DNA from: Kiloniella spongiae
GTDB lineage: Bacteria > Pseudomonadota > Alphaproteobacteria > Kiloniellales > Kiloniellaceae
Assembly: GCF_001026905.1 (NCBI RefSeq)
Contig: NZ_LAQL01000009.1
Coordinates: 1 to 64,000, forward strand
Length of the DNA stretch: 64,000 nucleotides
Reading direction: 5' to 3'
Below are positions 56,347 through 64,000 of this stretch, piece by piece (the first letter of the stretch is position 1; each line of letters begins with the position of its first letter). The notes under the pieces are model-generated. The model ran no database searches. It was not told the origin of the DNA and saw nothing but the letters and a program-made list of their open reading frames with translations. The translations under genes were made by a program, and so were the position numbers.

Positions 56347-57246
56347 TTACAAAACAATCTTTGCCGTAACTCTGTTGCCTTTTTCATTATAATTGAGCTC
56401 GGTAAAGGCCATCATTTTTGCGAGTGCAATACCTCTGCCGTGATTGGAACGTATTCGTTCATCATCGATAGTTAGGTATTTTTGCCAATTAAAGCCTTTG
56501 CCTTCATCTTCAATGACAAAAACTATTTCACTATCGCTTCGCGTGTAACTGACCTTTACAATTCTTTTGTTATAAGGTTCCATGTTAAGGCGATTATGGA
56601 TTTCATCATGAAGGCGACTTGTTTCAAGAAGCTCCGTTTTTAAATTATATCCAATTTCAAGATTTCCGTGCTCGACTGCATTATGCAACAATTCATTCAA
56701 GCCAATCACAATACCATCAGCTCCCGGACAAGCTAAACTCAGCATTGTTGTTAAATTACGGGCCTCATCAACCGTTTTGAATTCAAACGTTCCAGAAGTA
56801 ATCAATCCGATTGCAGAGCTACGGGTTTCTATTTCATTTAACAAGCTACGAACATGATTAAATTGATTAGTTGCGGCACAAGTCACCGAATATAAAATAT
56901 CGGTGTCACAGGGTTTTTTAATTGTGTGAAACCAGTTATGCACCACTAATTCCAAGGGCGATTTACGACTATCTATCGTCGTCATTACAACCGTAGGAAT
57001 TTGTTGAGGTAATTTTTTATCAGCCCCAAGAACAAGCGATGATTCGGACAAAACATCACGATCATAATCGTCAGATATCAAGATCAACCCGACAGGATCT
57101 GTTTCCAAACGATTATCAAAAAGAATAGAGTCAGGTTTTAAAGAACAAACAACATCAAAGTTTTTTCCCGTCAAAAAGTTTAAAATTTCATTCCGGGCAA
57201 TCTCATCCGGCTCGATTAAGAGTATGCGCGGCTCTTTCGAATTCAT
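56347..57246 (-). CDS. RsbW-like HATPase protein with a receiver-like N-terminus
   Basis: A 299-aa protein. Residues 1-125 look like a receiver (RILLIEPDE start, TIKKP lysine), but the phosphoacceptor strand reads LILISDD, so the acceptor Asp is displaced or lost. Residues 160-299 are a GHKL ATPase: N-box NELLHNAVEHGN, G1 DEGKGFNW and GRGIALAK. No His-kinase dimerisation domain is present, which fits an anti-sigma Ser kinase acting on STAS proteins. Convergent with the PP2C gene, 48 bp between stops. The 255 bp upstream (57247-57501) hold no supported gene. Confidence 0.83.
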   Translation of the reverse strand: MNSKEPRILLIEPDEIARNEILNFLTGKNFDVVCSLKPDSILFDNRLETDPVGLILISDDYDRDVLSESSLVLGADKKLPQQIPTVVMTTIDSRKSPLELVVHNWFHTIKKPCDTDILYSVTCAATNQFNHVRSLLNEIETRSSAIGLITSGTFEFKTVDEARNLTTMLSLACPGADGIVIGLNELLHNAVEHGNLEIGYNLKTELLETSRLHDEIHNRLNMEPYNKRIVKVSYTRSDSEIVFVIEDEGKGFNWQKYLTIDDERIRSNHGRGIALAKMMAFTELNYNEKGNRVTAKIVL

Positions 57247-57501
57247 TAATTCCCCCTGATCCCTATATGATCATCGGCAATATAGCAAAATACTACCCCC
57301 TAGTTTACTCAACAGAATATAAACAAAGGATAAAGAACCAACCACCTATAAGTGTTTTTACACGTAAAAAACCAACTTCGGCGGCACATCAAAATTCAGA
57401 AATATTTATAGATATCAGAACGGTCAGAATTCAATCGTCAAATCCGTTAAATGACATGCCATGGTTAAAGGCATTTCATTTAATCACGGAATCAATTTCA
57501 A

Positions 57502-59025
57502 TTATTCTCCACGGGGAAAACGTGCACCTTCTTCAAGAACATTCAAATCCATATGATTGCGCATGTACCGCTCAGATGCTTTTTGTAAGGGTTGGAAATC
57601 CCATGGGAAATACCCCCCATTTCTTAACGCTTCATAGACAACCCATCGACGTGCCTGACTTTCACGCACCTGTGCATCAAACAAAGTCATATTCCATCTT
57701 GTTCTGACCTTCGCCATAAACATCTGAACCAAATCAGCGTTACGATCATCTTCAGCTAAGTTATTTAATTCATGAGGATCTTCTGTCAGGTCAAATAGTT
57801 GCGGCGGATCCAGTTCACAATGTGTAAATTTATATTGTCCTTCGCGAATAGAAACCAACGGTGCATAAGACCCTTCTGCCGCATATTCCATATAAACCGG
57901 GTTTGTACGTTTCCCCCCCTTCATCAGAGGAAGCAAACTTTCGCCATCAGTCCAAGGTTCAACCTGGCTCAAATCAACACCAGCAAGATCCGCTAGGGTC
58001 GGGACTACATCTAGGTTTGAAACAGGCGTTTTCACCAAACCTGCTTCACCCTGAGGAGCAGAAATCATTAAAGGAACACGCGCCGAGCCTTCAAAGAAAT
58101 TCATTTTGAACCACAGCCCACGCTCACCTAACATATCGCCATGATCAGAACAGAAAACAACGATAGTATCGTCACGCATACGACACCGATCAAGAATGCT
58201 CACAAATTCACCCACCTTCTGGTCCAAATACGAAATATTTGCGAAGTACGCTTGACGAGATCGCCTCACATTCTCTGGCTTGATATCAAAATTTTCATAG
58301 TCATTGGCAAGATATATACGCTGAGAATGCGGATCCTGATCATCATATGCAATTGGCTGAACCGTCGGTTCTAAATGCTCACAATCGTTATAGAGATCCC
58401 AAAATTCACGCCGGGCAACGTAGGGGTCATGCGGATGCGTGAAGCTAACGGTTAAGCACCAGGGACGCTTTTCTTCACCTTGTTCACGGGCTAGTTGATA
58501 AAGCTTTTGCTGGGCGTGAAACGCAACTTCATCATCATATTCCATCTGATTACTTATTTCAGCCACCCCGGCTTCGGTGACTGATCCAAGATTATGATAC
58601 CACCAGTCAATGCGTTCGCCGGGTTTTCTGTAATCAGGTGTCCAGCCAAAATCTGCAGGATAGATATCGGTTGTCAAACGGTCTTCAAAACCATGTAGTT
58701 GATCCGGTCCGACAAAGTGCATCTTTCCACTCAGACAAGTGTAATATCCTGCCCGTCGAAGATGATGTGCATAAGTTGGGATATCAGAAGCATATTCAGC
58801 TGCATTATCATAAACTCGTGTTCTCGAAGGCAATTGTCCCGCCATAAATGAAGCGCGCCCGGGCGCACAAAGTGGGCTTGCCGTGTAGTTGTTTTGGAAA
58901 CGAACAGATTTTTGCGCCAGAGCTTTGAGGTGCGGCGCATGAAGAAATTCTGCCGGTCCATCAGGAAATAATGTTCCATTTAACTGATCAACCATGATGA
59001 TCAAAATATTTGGTTGCGCACTCAT
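57502..59025 (-). CDS. betC: Choline-sulfatase
   Basis: A 507-aa type I sulfatase splitting choline-O-sulfate to choline and sulfate, feeding glycine betaine synthesis. The formylglycine signature C-x-P-x-R is C53-A-P-G-R57 within SPLCAPGRASF; D13 (MVDQ) and the DHGDMLGERG metal site follow. The C-terminal ARRWVVYEALRNGGYFPWDFQP tract typical of choline-sulfatases is present (residues about 463-484). There is no signal peptide, so it acts in the cytoplasm. Divergent from a LysR gene with a shared inverted repeat between. betA, betB and betI are not in the window. Confidence 0.95.
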   Translation of the reverse strand: MSAQPNILIIMVDQLNGTLFPDGPAEFLHAPHLKALAQKSVRFQNNYTASPLCAPGRASFMAGQLPSRTRVYDNAAEYASDIPTYAHHLRRAGYYTCLSGKMHFVGPDQLHGFEDRLTTDIYPADFGWTPDYRKPGERIDWWYHNLGSVTEAGVAEISNQMEYDDEVAFHAQQKLYQLAREQGEEKRPWCLTVSFTHPHDPYVARREFWDLYNDCEHLEPTVQPIAYDDQDPHSQRIYLANDYENFDIKPENVRRSRQAYFANISYLDQKVGEFVSILDRCRMRDDTIVVFCSDHGDMLGERGLWFKMNFFEGSARVPLMISAPQGEAGLVKTPVSNLDVVPTLADLAGVDLSQVEPWTDGESLLPLMKGGKRTNPVYMEYAAEGSYAPLVSIREGQYKFTHCELDPPQLFDLTEDPHELNNLAEDDRNADLVQMFMAKVRTRWNMTLFDAQVRESQARRWVVYEALRNGGYFPWDFQPLQKASERYMRNHMDLNVLEEGARFPRGE

Positions 59026-59050
59026 TGCCGGGATCCTCTATATAAAGAAT

Positions 59051-59082
59051 GGTCAATCATGACATCAACAATTCGATTGACC
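59051..59082. promoter_or_regulatory. Inverted repeat in the betC-lysR divergent promoter region
   Basis: GGTCAATC (59051-59058) and GATTGACC (59075-59082) are perfect 8-bp arms around 16 bp, in the 128-bp gap between betC and the LysR start. This is the expected place for the LysR regulator to bind both promoters. Confidence 0.65.
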
Positions 59083-59153
59083 ACATGACATAACAGAAAT
59101 TACCATCAGGATTATATTACAAATGAATTCCAGCGTGTAGATTGAGATTTCAT

Positions 59154-60071
59154 ATGGCTGTCATAAATAATTTAGACAACAAAGTTCATACTCATCTCGC
59201 GGAACTTCATGCTTTTGACGCCGCGAGCAGATTAGGCAGTTTGACCAAAGCTGCCGAACAACTCAACATCACACAACCGGCCCTTAGCCAAAAGATCAAA
59301 CGTCTGGAATCCTTTGTCGGCGAGCCTCTGTTCTTAAGACAGAATCGCGGTGTAAAACTAACGCCTACAGGCAAAGCGCTCTTCGAAGCGACACATACAA
59401 ACCTTCAATCTCTTCGTGATATTTTTGAAAACATCGAAGGCAGAAAATCAACAAAGCAAGTACGCATTAGCACTGATTTTGCTTTTGCAGGCCATTGGTT
59501 GGTACCACGCCTGGCAAACTTACGAAACGATTTACAAGGCCTTGACATTCAGGTTTTTACATCCCAAACACCCAACAATCCGCTGACGTTTCAAAGTGAC
59601 TTAATCATTTCGCTTAAAAGGTCTCCGCCCCCTGACACTCGGAATCACATTCTCTTTGAAGAAGAAGTCTTTGCAATTTGCAGCCCCCGCTTTTTAATGG
59701 AGTATGGCCCCTTTGAAAACGCAGATGACATCAGCGACAAACCCTTACTTGATTTAACGGCATCCCCTGACGTCGGTTGGCATAACTGGGAAAGTTGGCT
59801 TGAGCAACAAGGGGTAACGAAATGCCCCCAAACAACTGCTGTCGGTTTAAGCAACTATAGCCTCGTTATACAAGCAGCCATAAGAGATCAAGGCCTTGCC
59901 CTCGGTTGGAAGGGGCTCATTGAAGAACAGCTAGAACAAAAAGAACTTGTGATTGCCTGTCCACAATCCGTGCAAAGCGACAGAGCTTATTGCCTTCAGT
60001 TAAGAGAAGGTGCTTCCCCCCACGTCAAAAAAGTTTACAACTGGATCAAAGCAAACTCTATACAGCGTTGA
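59154..60071 (+). CDS. LysR-family regulator of choline-sulfate use
   Basis: About 305 aa from the ATG at 59154 (GAGA six bases upstream); the TTG at 59142 would add four residues. The HTH is LGSLTKAAEQLNITQPALSQKIKRLESFVGEPLF. The effector domain follows with SDLIISLKR and LGWKGLIEEQ. By position next to betC, its target is betC and its effector probably choline sulfate or choline; this is inference from context, and such regulators commonly accompany betC. Confidence 0.9.
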   Translation: MAVINNLDNKVHTHLAELHAFDAASRLGSLTKAAEQLNITQPALSQKIKRLESFVGEPLFLRQNRGVKLTPTGKALFEATHTNLQSLRDIFENIEGRKSTKQVRISTDFAFAGHWLVPRLANLRNDLQGLDIQVFTSQTPNNPLTFQSDLIISLKRSPPPDTRNHILFEEEVFAICSPRFLMEYGPFENADDISDKPLLDLTASPDVGWHNWESWLEQQGVTKCPQTTAVGLSNYSLVIQAAIRDQGLALGWKGLIEEQLEQKELVIACPQSVQSDRAYCLQLREGASPHVKKVYNWIKANSIQR

Positions 60072-60157
60072 TAAGCAGAGAAGAGCAGCTCTACTTGCTC
60101 CGACACACAAGAACTCTTATATGATAAAGCATATCTTTATGCCTTTTCGAGAATCTA

Positions 60158-61378
60158 ATGCCATTTACGCGCCCTACCAGTCCCCTTAGTTCTGGGGAAT
60201 TCATAGCACTGATGGCTTTTTTAATGTCATTGGTGGCGCTATCCATTGATGCCGTTATGCCCGCCCTCCCCTTGTTGGGACAAGAACTGGCCGTCGCAAA
60301 TCCAAATGATGTGCAACTCGTGATCGGTATCATATTTTTTGGGTTGGCAACCGGACAAATTTTCTTTGGCCCCTGGTCTGACAGTATTGGCAGAAAGCCT
60401 GTAATCTATTGCGGCTTGGTGATTTTTATCATTGGGTCCATCATTTCGGCAACAGCCACTGACTTTGACATTATGTTGCTTGGACGTTTATTACAGGGCG
60501 TCGGCGCTTCTGGCCCAAGAACAATTTCAGTTGCCTTGGTCCGCGATCAATTCGAAGGCCGCGCTATGGCACGTATTATGTCATTTATTATGGCCGTGTT
60601 TATTATTGTTCCAACCATTGCCCCTGCTCTGGGTCTTTCAATTATGATCTTTTTTGACTGGCAGGCTATTTTCTATAGCTTCTTCCTCCTTGCAAGCATT
60701 GTTCTCTTCTGGTTTGTGTGTAGACAGCCGGAAACGCTTTCAAAAGAAAACCGGATATCCCTGACCTTTGGACACTTCTGGAATGGCATAAAAACAATCC
60801 TCACCAACAAGCAGGCCTTGGCCTATACCCTAGCTGCCGGTATTATTTTTGGTGCCTTTATAGGTTACCTCACCAGCGCACAACAGATCTTTCAAGATAT
60901 TTACGGTATTACAGAGCTTTTCCCGCTCTACTTTGCGATCCTGTCTCTTTCTATCGGCGCGGCTTCTCTGACCAACGCCAATCTAGTCATGAGGTTTGGC
61001 ATGAGAAAGCTATCAAAAATTGCTCTGATTGCGATGACCATTTTGGCCATTCTATTCCTGATCCCGGCAACTCTGGCTTCGGGACAACCACATCTCTGGT
61101 CGTTTATGATTTACATGATGCTTAGCTTCTTCTGCATTGGCATTCTATTCGGTAACTTCAATACGCTTGCCATGGAACCCCTCGGGAAGCTTGCAGGTCT
61201 TGGCTCCGCCGTTGTCGGATCCCTTACAACATATATCTGCATGGCAATCGGCATTACCATTGGTCAAAACTACAACAACACCGTTTTACCTCTGGTCTAT
61301 GCTTTTGCCACCCTCGGGCTTATCTCACTTGGAATCATGCTCTGGGTCGAAAGACAACCTGAGACGCAACTCACATAA
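60158..61378 (+). CDS. Bcr/CflA-family multidrug MFS exporter
   Basis: A 406-aa MFS transporter with twelve predicted helices. DHA1/Bcr signatures are SIDAVMPALPLLGQEL in helix 1, FGPWSDSIGRKPVIY in the 2-3 loop and RLLQGVGASGPRTISVALVRD in helix 4-5. Substrate cannot be told. It is monocistronic, ends at a strong bidirectional terminator and has no adjacent drug regulator besides the LysR gene upstream. Confidence 0.92.
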   Translation: MPFTRPTSPLSSGEFIALMAFLMSLVALSIDAVMPALPLLGQELAVANPNDVQLVIGIIFFGLATGQIFFGPWSDSIGRKPVIYCGLVIFIIGSIISATATDFDIMLLGRLLQGVGASGPRTISVALVRDQFEGRAMARIMSFIMAVFIIVPTIAPALGLSIMIFFDWQAIFYSFFLLASIVLFWFVCRQPETLSKENRISLTFGHFWNGIKTILTNKQALAYTLAAGIIFGAFIGYLTSAQQIFQDIYGITELFPLYFAILSLSIGAASLTNANLVMRFGMRKLSKIALIAMTILAILFLIPATLASGQPHLWSFMIYMMLSFFCIGILFGNFNTLAMEPLGKLAGLGSAVVGSLTTYICMAIGITIGQNYNNTVLPLVYAFATLGLISLGIMLWVERQPETQLT

Positions 61379-61384
61379 AAATAT

Positions 61385-61417
61385 AAAGCAGCGCATAAAA
61401 CCTTTATGCGCTGCTTT
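61385..61417. terminator. Bidirectional rho-independent terminator
   Basis: A perfect 15-bp stem, AAAGCAGCGCATAAA (61385-61399) with its complement at 61403-61417, and a 3-nt loop. It lies between the convergent bcr-type and doxX-type genes and carries A- and T-rich stem ends. Confidence 0.85.
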
Positions 61418-61440
61418 CAGCTTTAGCCACTTTCGGTATC

Positions 61441-61842
61441 TTAATCTGGCTTGATCGCGAAGCGACCACTGCCTGTGAAAAGAAGTGCCAGAGCCGAAAT
61501 CAAGAAGAAGCCCTGAAGTTCCAGTTGCCATCCCCCTCGGCTATCCAAAAGCATGAGCTGATGACTGTGAACTAACACCAATGCAAAAACCATATTGATC
61601 GCGACGAGCAAAGAACCAAGCCGTGAGTAAAATCCCGCGACAATCATAAGCGGTGCGATGACCTCACCAACAAATACACCATAGGCCATAAATTCAGGCA
61701 GCCCGAGAGAAGCTAATTTCCCCCCAATGAACTGAATAGAGCCCGGATTACCCAGCTTGTGAATACCGTGCAAGATCATCATCCCACCAAGACCAAGGCG
61801 CAGAAGAAATAATCCCAGCGACGTGTTATGAAAAATGCCCAT
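61441..61842 (-). CDS. DoxX-family membrane protein
   Basis: A 133-aa protein with four hydrophobic helices and the DoxX pattern LLRLGLGGMMILHGIHKLGNPG, YGVFVGEVIAPLMIVAGFYSRLG and HSHQLMLLD. DoxX proteins are small inner-membrane redox-associated subunits; the substrate or partner is unknown. Single gene, with an inverted repeat 34-65 bp upstream of its start. Confidence 0.9.
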   Translation of the reverse strand: MGIFHNTSLGLFLLRLGLGGMMILHGIHKLGNPGSIQFIGGKLASLGLPEFMAYGVFVGEVIAPLMIVAGFYSRLGSLLVAINMVFALVLVHSHQLMLLDSRGGWQLELQGFFLISALALLFTGSGRFAIKPD

Positions 61843-61875
61843 CTATCTATCCCCCTAGCGTTTTCACGCTGTCAG

Positions 61876-61907
61876 ATCACTTTTTATTTAAGGCAGAAAA
61901 AAGTGAT
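61876..61907. promoter_or_regulatory. Inverted repeat upstream of the DoxX gene
   Basis: ATCACTTTTT (61876-61885) and AAAAAGTGAT (61898-61907) are perfect 10-bp arms around 12 bp. It lies 34 bp before the doxX-type start, so it could be an operator; its T/A-rich arms also allow weak termination. Confidence 0.45.
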
Positions 61908-62051
61908 TTACTTAGCAATTATATCATATCGCCTTCTCTTTTGACTTGCTCCCATCAAAATGCAAAAGCTTTCGAATATGATGGCACAACAAAAAAAGAA
62001 GATCCATCTTTTCAATAACTTCCAGAAATCACACGCTCGTCAAATACAAGA

Positions 62052-62081
62052 CAGGCCCGACCATTTCCATGATCGAGCCTG
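62052..62081 (-). terminator. Probable terminator after the usp gene
   Basis: On the minus strand a 13-bp stem with three G-T wobbles (+ coordinates 62052-62064 and 62069-62081) closes a 4-nt loop and is followed by TCTTGTATTTG. It lies about 30 bp after the usp stop. Confidence 0.65.
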
Positions 62082-62112
62082 CTCATCTATTACTGATAAA
62101 GCTTATCTGTCC

Positions 62113-62541
62113 TTAATCACGAACAACCAGAACAGAGCACTTAGCGTGACGGACAACCCGCGCCGCGTTTGGCCCAAGAAGATAATCTTCCATCCGTGGA
62201 CGATGTGCACCCATGATAATTACATCCGTACTTATCTTCTCAGAAATACGCAGAATTTCTTCATAAGCATTTCCGTGTCCAATAATGTGCTGAACCTTGA
62301 TATCATCGGGAATATTATCTTCGACAAACTTGTGCAACGCCTTGTTTGCCCCTTCCATCATCTGCTCTTCATGATCCTTCGGAAAAAAAGAGCTCACAAT
62401 GCTGCTACCAAAGTTGGGAACAACCGTCATGATATGAAGTGTTGACCCAAAAGCCTTGGCATATTCAACGCTAGTCGGCAGAGCCTTACCCCAGCTATCT
62501 TTCTGATCAAGGTCGACTGCCAATAGGATATGTTCAAACAT
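62113..62541 (-). CDS. Universal stress protein (UspA family), TRAP-associated
   Basis: A 142-aa Usp with the start MFEHILLAVDL, the ATP-loop region IIMGAHRPRMEDYLLGPNAARVVRHAKCSVLVV, in which the usual second Gly of the loop context is Pro. It lies 12 bp after the TRAP permease gene on the same strand and must be its operon partner. That is the arrangement of TeaD with the ectoine TRAP system TeaABC, where the Usp modulates transport. Confidence 0.93.
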   Translation of the reverse strand: MFEHILLAVDLDQKDSWGKALPTSVEYAKAFGSTLHIMTVVPNFGSSIVSSFFPKDHEEQMMEGANKALHKFVEDNIPDDIKVQHIIGHGNAYEEILRISEKISTDVIIMGAHRPRMEDYLLGPNAARVVRHAKCSVLVVRD

Positions 62542-62553
62542 TATTTTTCTCCA

Positions 62554-64000
62554 CTAAGCAGTTGCAGTTTGTGCAAGACGATCACGACGGCGACGTTGAA
62601 GCATCACAATCAAACCCAGTAACAATAAGGCTGGAATAAAGAACAGCTGTTTTGCAGGACGATCAACAGGCGCACCAACTGACGTGATCACCTGATCGAA
62701 ATCAAAGCCTGCTTTTTCAGCCTGACTATCAAAGGTTGTGCCATCTACGATATAGTTGCCATCCTGTTCAAGAATCTCAAGCCCATACCCTTCTAGGCGT
62801 TCTTGACCTGTTTCCTCATCACCAACAGTTAAAACCATTGTCAAGGTTACCGGTTCTCCAACATCATCAACACCATCAACAATAATACGCATCTTATCGC
62901 CAACAGCAGCTTCATCCAAGGCCTGTACTAGCCCTGCACCACCACGTTCTTCGTAAGGTGGATAAACATAATCCATCCAGAAACCAGGACGGAAAAGTGT
63001 GAAGGCAATCAGGATAAGAACCGCAGATTCCCAAAGTTTAGATTTCGCTAAGAAAAAACCTTGCGAGCCAGCAGTGAAAATTAACATTGCTGCCGTCGCC
63101 ACAATGAAAATAAAAACTCCCTCCAAAGGAGAAACATCAATCAACAGAAGATCGGTATTAAAGATGAAAAGGAACGGTAATAGCGCCGTACGAAGAGAAT
63201 AGAAAAATGCAACAAACCCTGTACGAATGGGATCACCGCCAGAAATTGCAGCTGCCGCAAACGAGGCCAGCCCTACCGGAGGCGTCACATCTGCCATAAT
63301 CCCGAAGTAAAACACAAACATATGAACAGCAATAAGCGGAACAATGAGTCCGTTTTGCTGCCCCAAAGCGACGATTACCGGGGCCAAGAGAGAAGACACC
63401 ACAATATAGTTAGCCGTAGTCGGCAAACCCATGCCCAAAATTAAACTAAGAATTGCAGTCCAAAACAATATCAACATGATATGGCCGAGCGACAAAAATT
63501 CTACTAACGCAGCCAATTTACCGCCGACACCTGTTTGATCAACAGCACCAACGATAATGCCCGCAGCAGCAGTAGCGATGCCAATACCAATCATGTTCCG
63601 GCCACCAGCAATCATGCCTTCAACCAGTTCGTTCAAACCACGTTTAATGGTTCCCGTTTTTGCTTCTTTTCTGAAGAATGCGAAAAGATAACGCTGAGTG
63701 AACAAGATGAAAAGCATCAAGACAGTAGCATAATAAGCCGACAATGATGGAGAAGCCCGCTCCACCATCAAGAACCAGATCAAAACAACGACAGGTAAAA
63801 GGAAATGCAAACCAGATTTCACAGTCGGTCCGACTTCTGGTAACTTTGAAACTGGCTGGTTGGGGTCATCGACCTCTAGATCGGGATAAGACGAGCTATA
63901 GCGAGCAAGGAAGACATATACCACGAGAATTCCTGCCGCGATTATCCACCAGGAAAGCTCTTTTCCAGCAACATCTTGAACAACGTCAACTAGATAGAAC
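62554..64000 (-). CDS. Fused TRAP transporter permease with C-terminal DUF3394-like domain (5' end beyond window)
   Basis: The frame stays open to the right edge (…FYLVDVVQDVAGKELSWW), so at least 482 C-terminal residues are seen and the true start lies outside. Membrane segments typical of the DctM part include GIGIATAAAGIIVGAVDQTG, LILGMGLPTTANYIV and ADVTPPVGLASFAAAAISGG. The C-terminal third, with a soluble beta-rich part (residues about 380-470 of the fragment) and a final helix before RRRRDRLA, fits the extension of fused TRAP permeases. Substrate unknown; ectoine or a C4 acid are options. In operon with usp. Confidence 0.92.
   Translation of the reverse strand, partial: FYLVDVVQDVAGKELSWWIIAAGILVVYVFLARYSSSYPDLEVDDPNQPVSKLPEVGPTVKSGLHFLLPVVVLIWFLMVERASPSLSAYYATVLMLFILFTQRYLFAFFRKEAKTGTIKRGLNELVEGMIAGGRNMIGIGIATAAAGIIVGAVDQTGVGGKLAALVEFLSLGHIMLILFWTAILSLILGMGLPTTANYIVVSSLLAPVIVALGQQNGLIVPLIAVHMFVFYFGIMADVTPPVGLASFAAAAISGGDPIRTGFVAFFYSLRTALLPFLFIFNTDLLLIDVSPLEGVFIFIVATAAMLIFTAGSQGFFLAKSKLWESAVLILIAFTLFRPGFWMDYVYPPYEERGGAGLVQALDEAAVGDKMRIIVDGVDDVGEPVTLTMVLTVGDEETGQERLEGYGLEILEQDGNYIVDGTTFDSQAEKAGFDFDQVITSVGAPVDRPAKQLFFIPALLLLGLIVMLQRRRRDRLAQTATA

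Noticed and set aside
57267-57707. A 146-aa + strand ORF
   Set aside because: Half of it is antisense to the betC 3' end and the remainder shows no Shine-Dalgarno or domain.
61960-62445. A 161-aa + strand ORF
   Set aside because: It is antisense to the universal stress protein gene, which has clear motifs and operon context.
1-64000. CRISPR arrays, tRNA or rRNA genes, insertion sequences, prophage, integrases
   Set aside because: No short regularly spaced repeats, no RNA gene signatures and no transposase or phage protein were seen on either strand.

Overview
The window looks like a chromosomal segment of a free-living, motile, probably marine alphaproteobacterium, perhaps Rhodospirillales-like. 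The pointers are argD-argF-hslO gene order, DUF1289 and TfoX-C proteins, TRAP transporters with a Usp partner, choline-sulfatase, a TMADH-like flavoprotein, a ferredoxin-bearing membrane adenylate cyclase, and moderate GC. The genus is not established. No rRNA, tRNA, CRISPR array, insertion sequence or phage gene was seen; coding is dense on both strands.

Layout. 1-9.8 kb: a lipoprotein, argD-argF-hslO, two TraB/GumN proteins (one with degenerate motifs), an ATPase-less pair of ABC-2 permeases, a TfoX-C protein, recX and a methyltransferase. 10-20 kb: a TPR protein, a membrane ferredoxin/adenylate cyclase, DUF1289, a TetR/MDR-reductase pair with a clear operator, a frameshifted solute-binding protein, a U32 tRNA-hydroxylation protein behind a perfect FNR-type box, a chemoreceptor and an agmatinase-like enzyme. 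20-29 kb: a zinc-related zevA-zevB pair behind a near-consensus Zur box, a TRAP binding protein, the arsenic pair gapdh-arsJ, and a TMADH-like flavoprotein. 29-36.7 kb: an Lrp regulator, an EamA exporter, a LysR regulator and a catabolic cluster (enolase-superfamily enzyme, beta-hydroxyacid dehydrogenase, aldehyde dehydrogenase, flavodoxin-like protein, SDR). 36.8-40.3 kb: a phosphonate-type ABC importer phnD-phnC-phnE-phnE. 40.6-41.0 kb: a decayed globin gene not visible as a single ORF.

41.3-57.2 kb is the centrepiece: a collinear chemosensory operon STAS-cheY-cheA-cheW-MCP-MCP-cheR-cheD-cheB, followed by a soluble MCP-like protein carrying a CheZ-type D-x3-Q motif, a second STAS protein and a receiver-PP2C phosphatase. 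A convergent gene encodes a HATPase (RsbW-like) with a receiver-like N-terminus. Both MCPs end in a CheR-tether-like pentapeptide (DWSEF). The set suggests a chemosensory array (F7-like by gene order) coupled to a Ser/Thr partner switch.

57.5-64 kb: choline-sulfatase betC with a divergent LysR regulator, a Bcr/CflA exporter, a DoxX protein, a universal stress protein and the 3' part of a fused TRAP permease running off the window end. Start sites were moved from the longest ORF wherever a Shine-Dalgarno sequence or the family N-terminus argued for it; this is stated in each entry.
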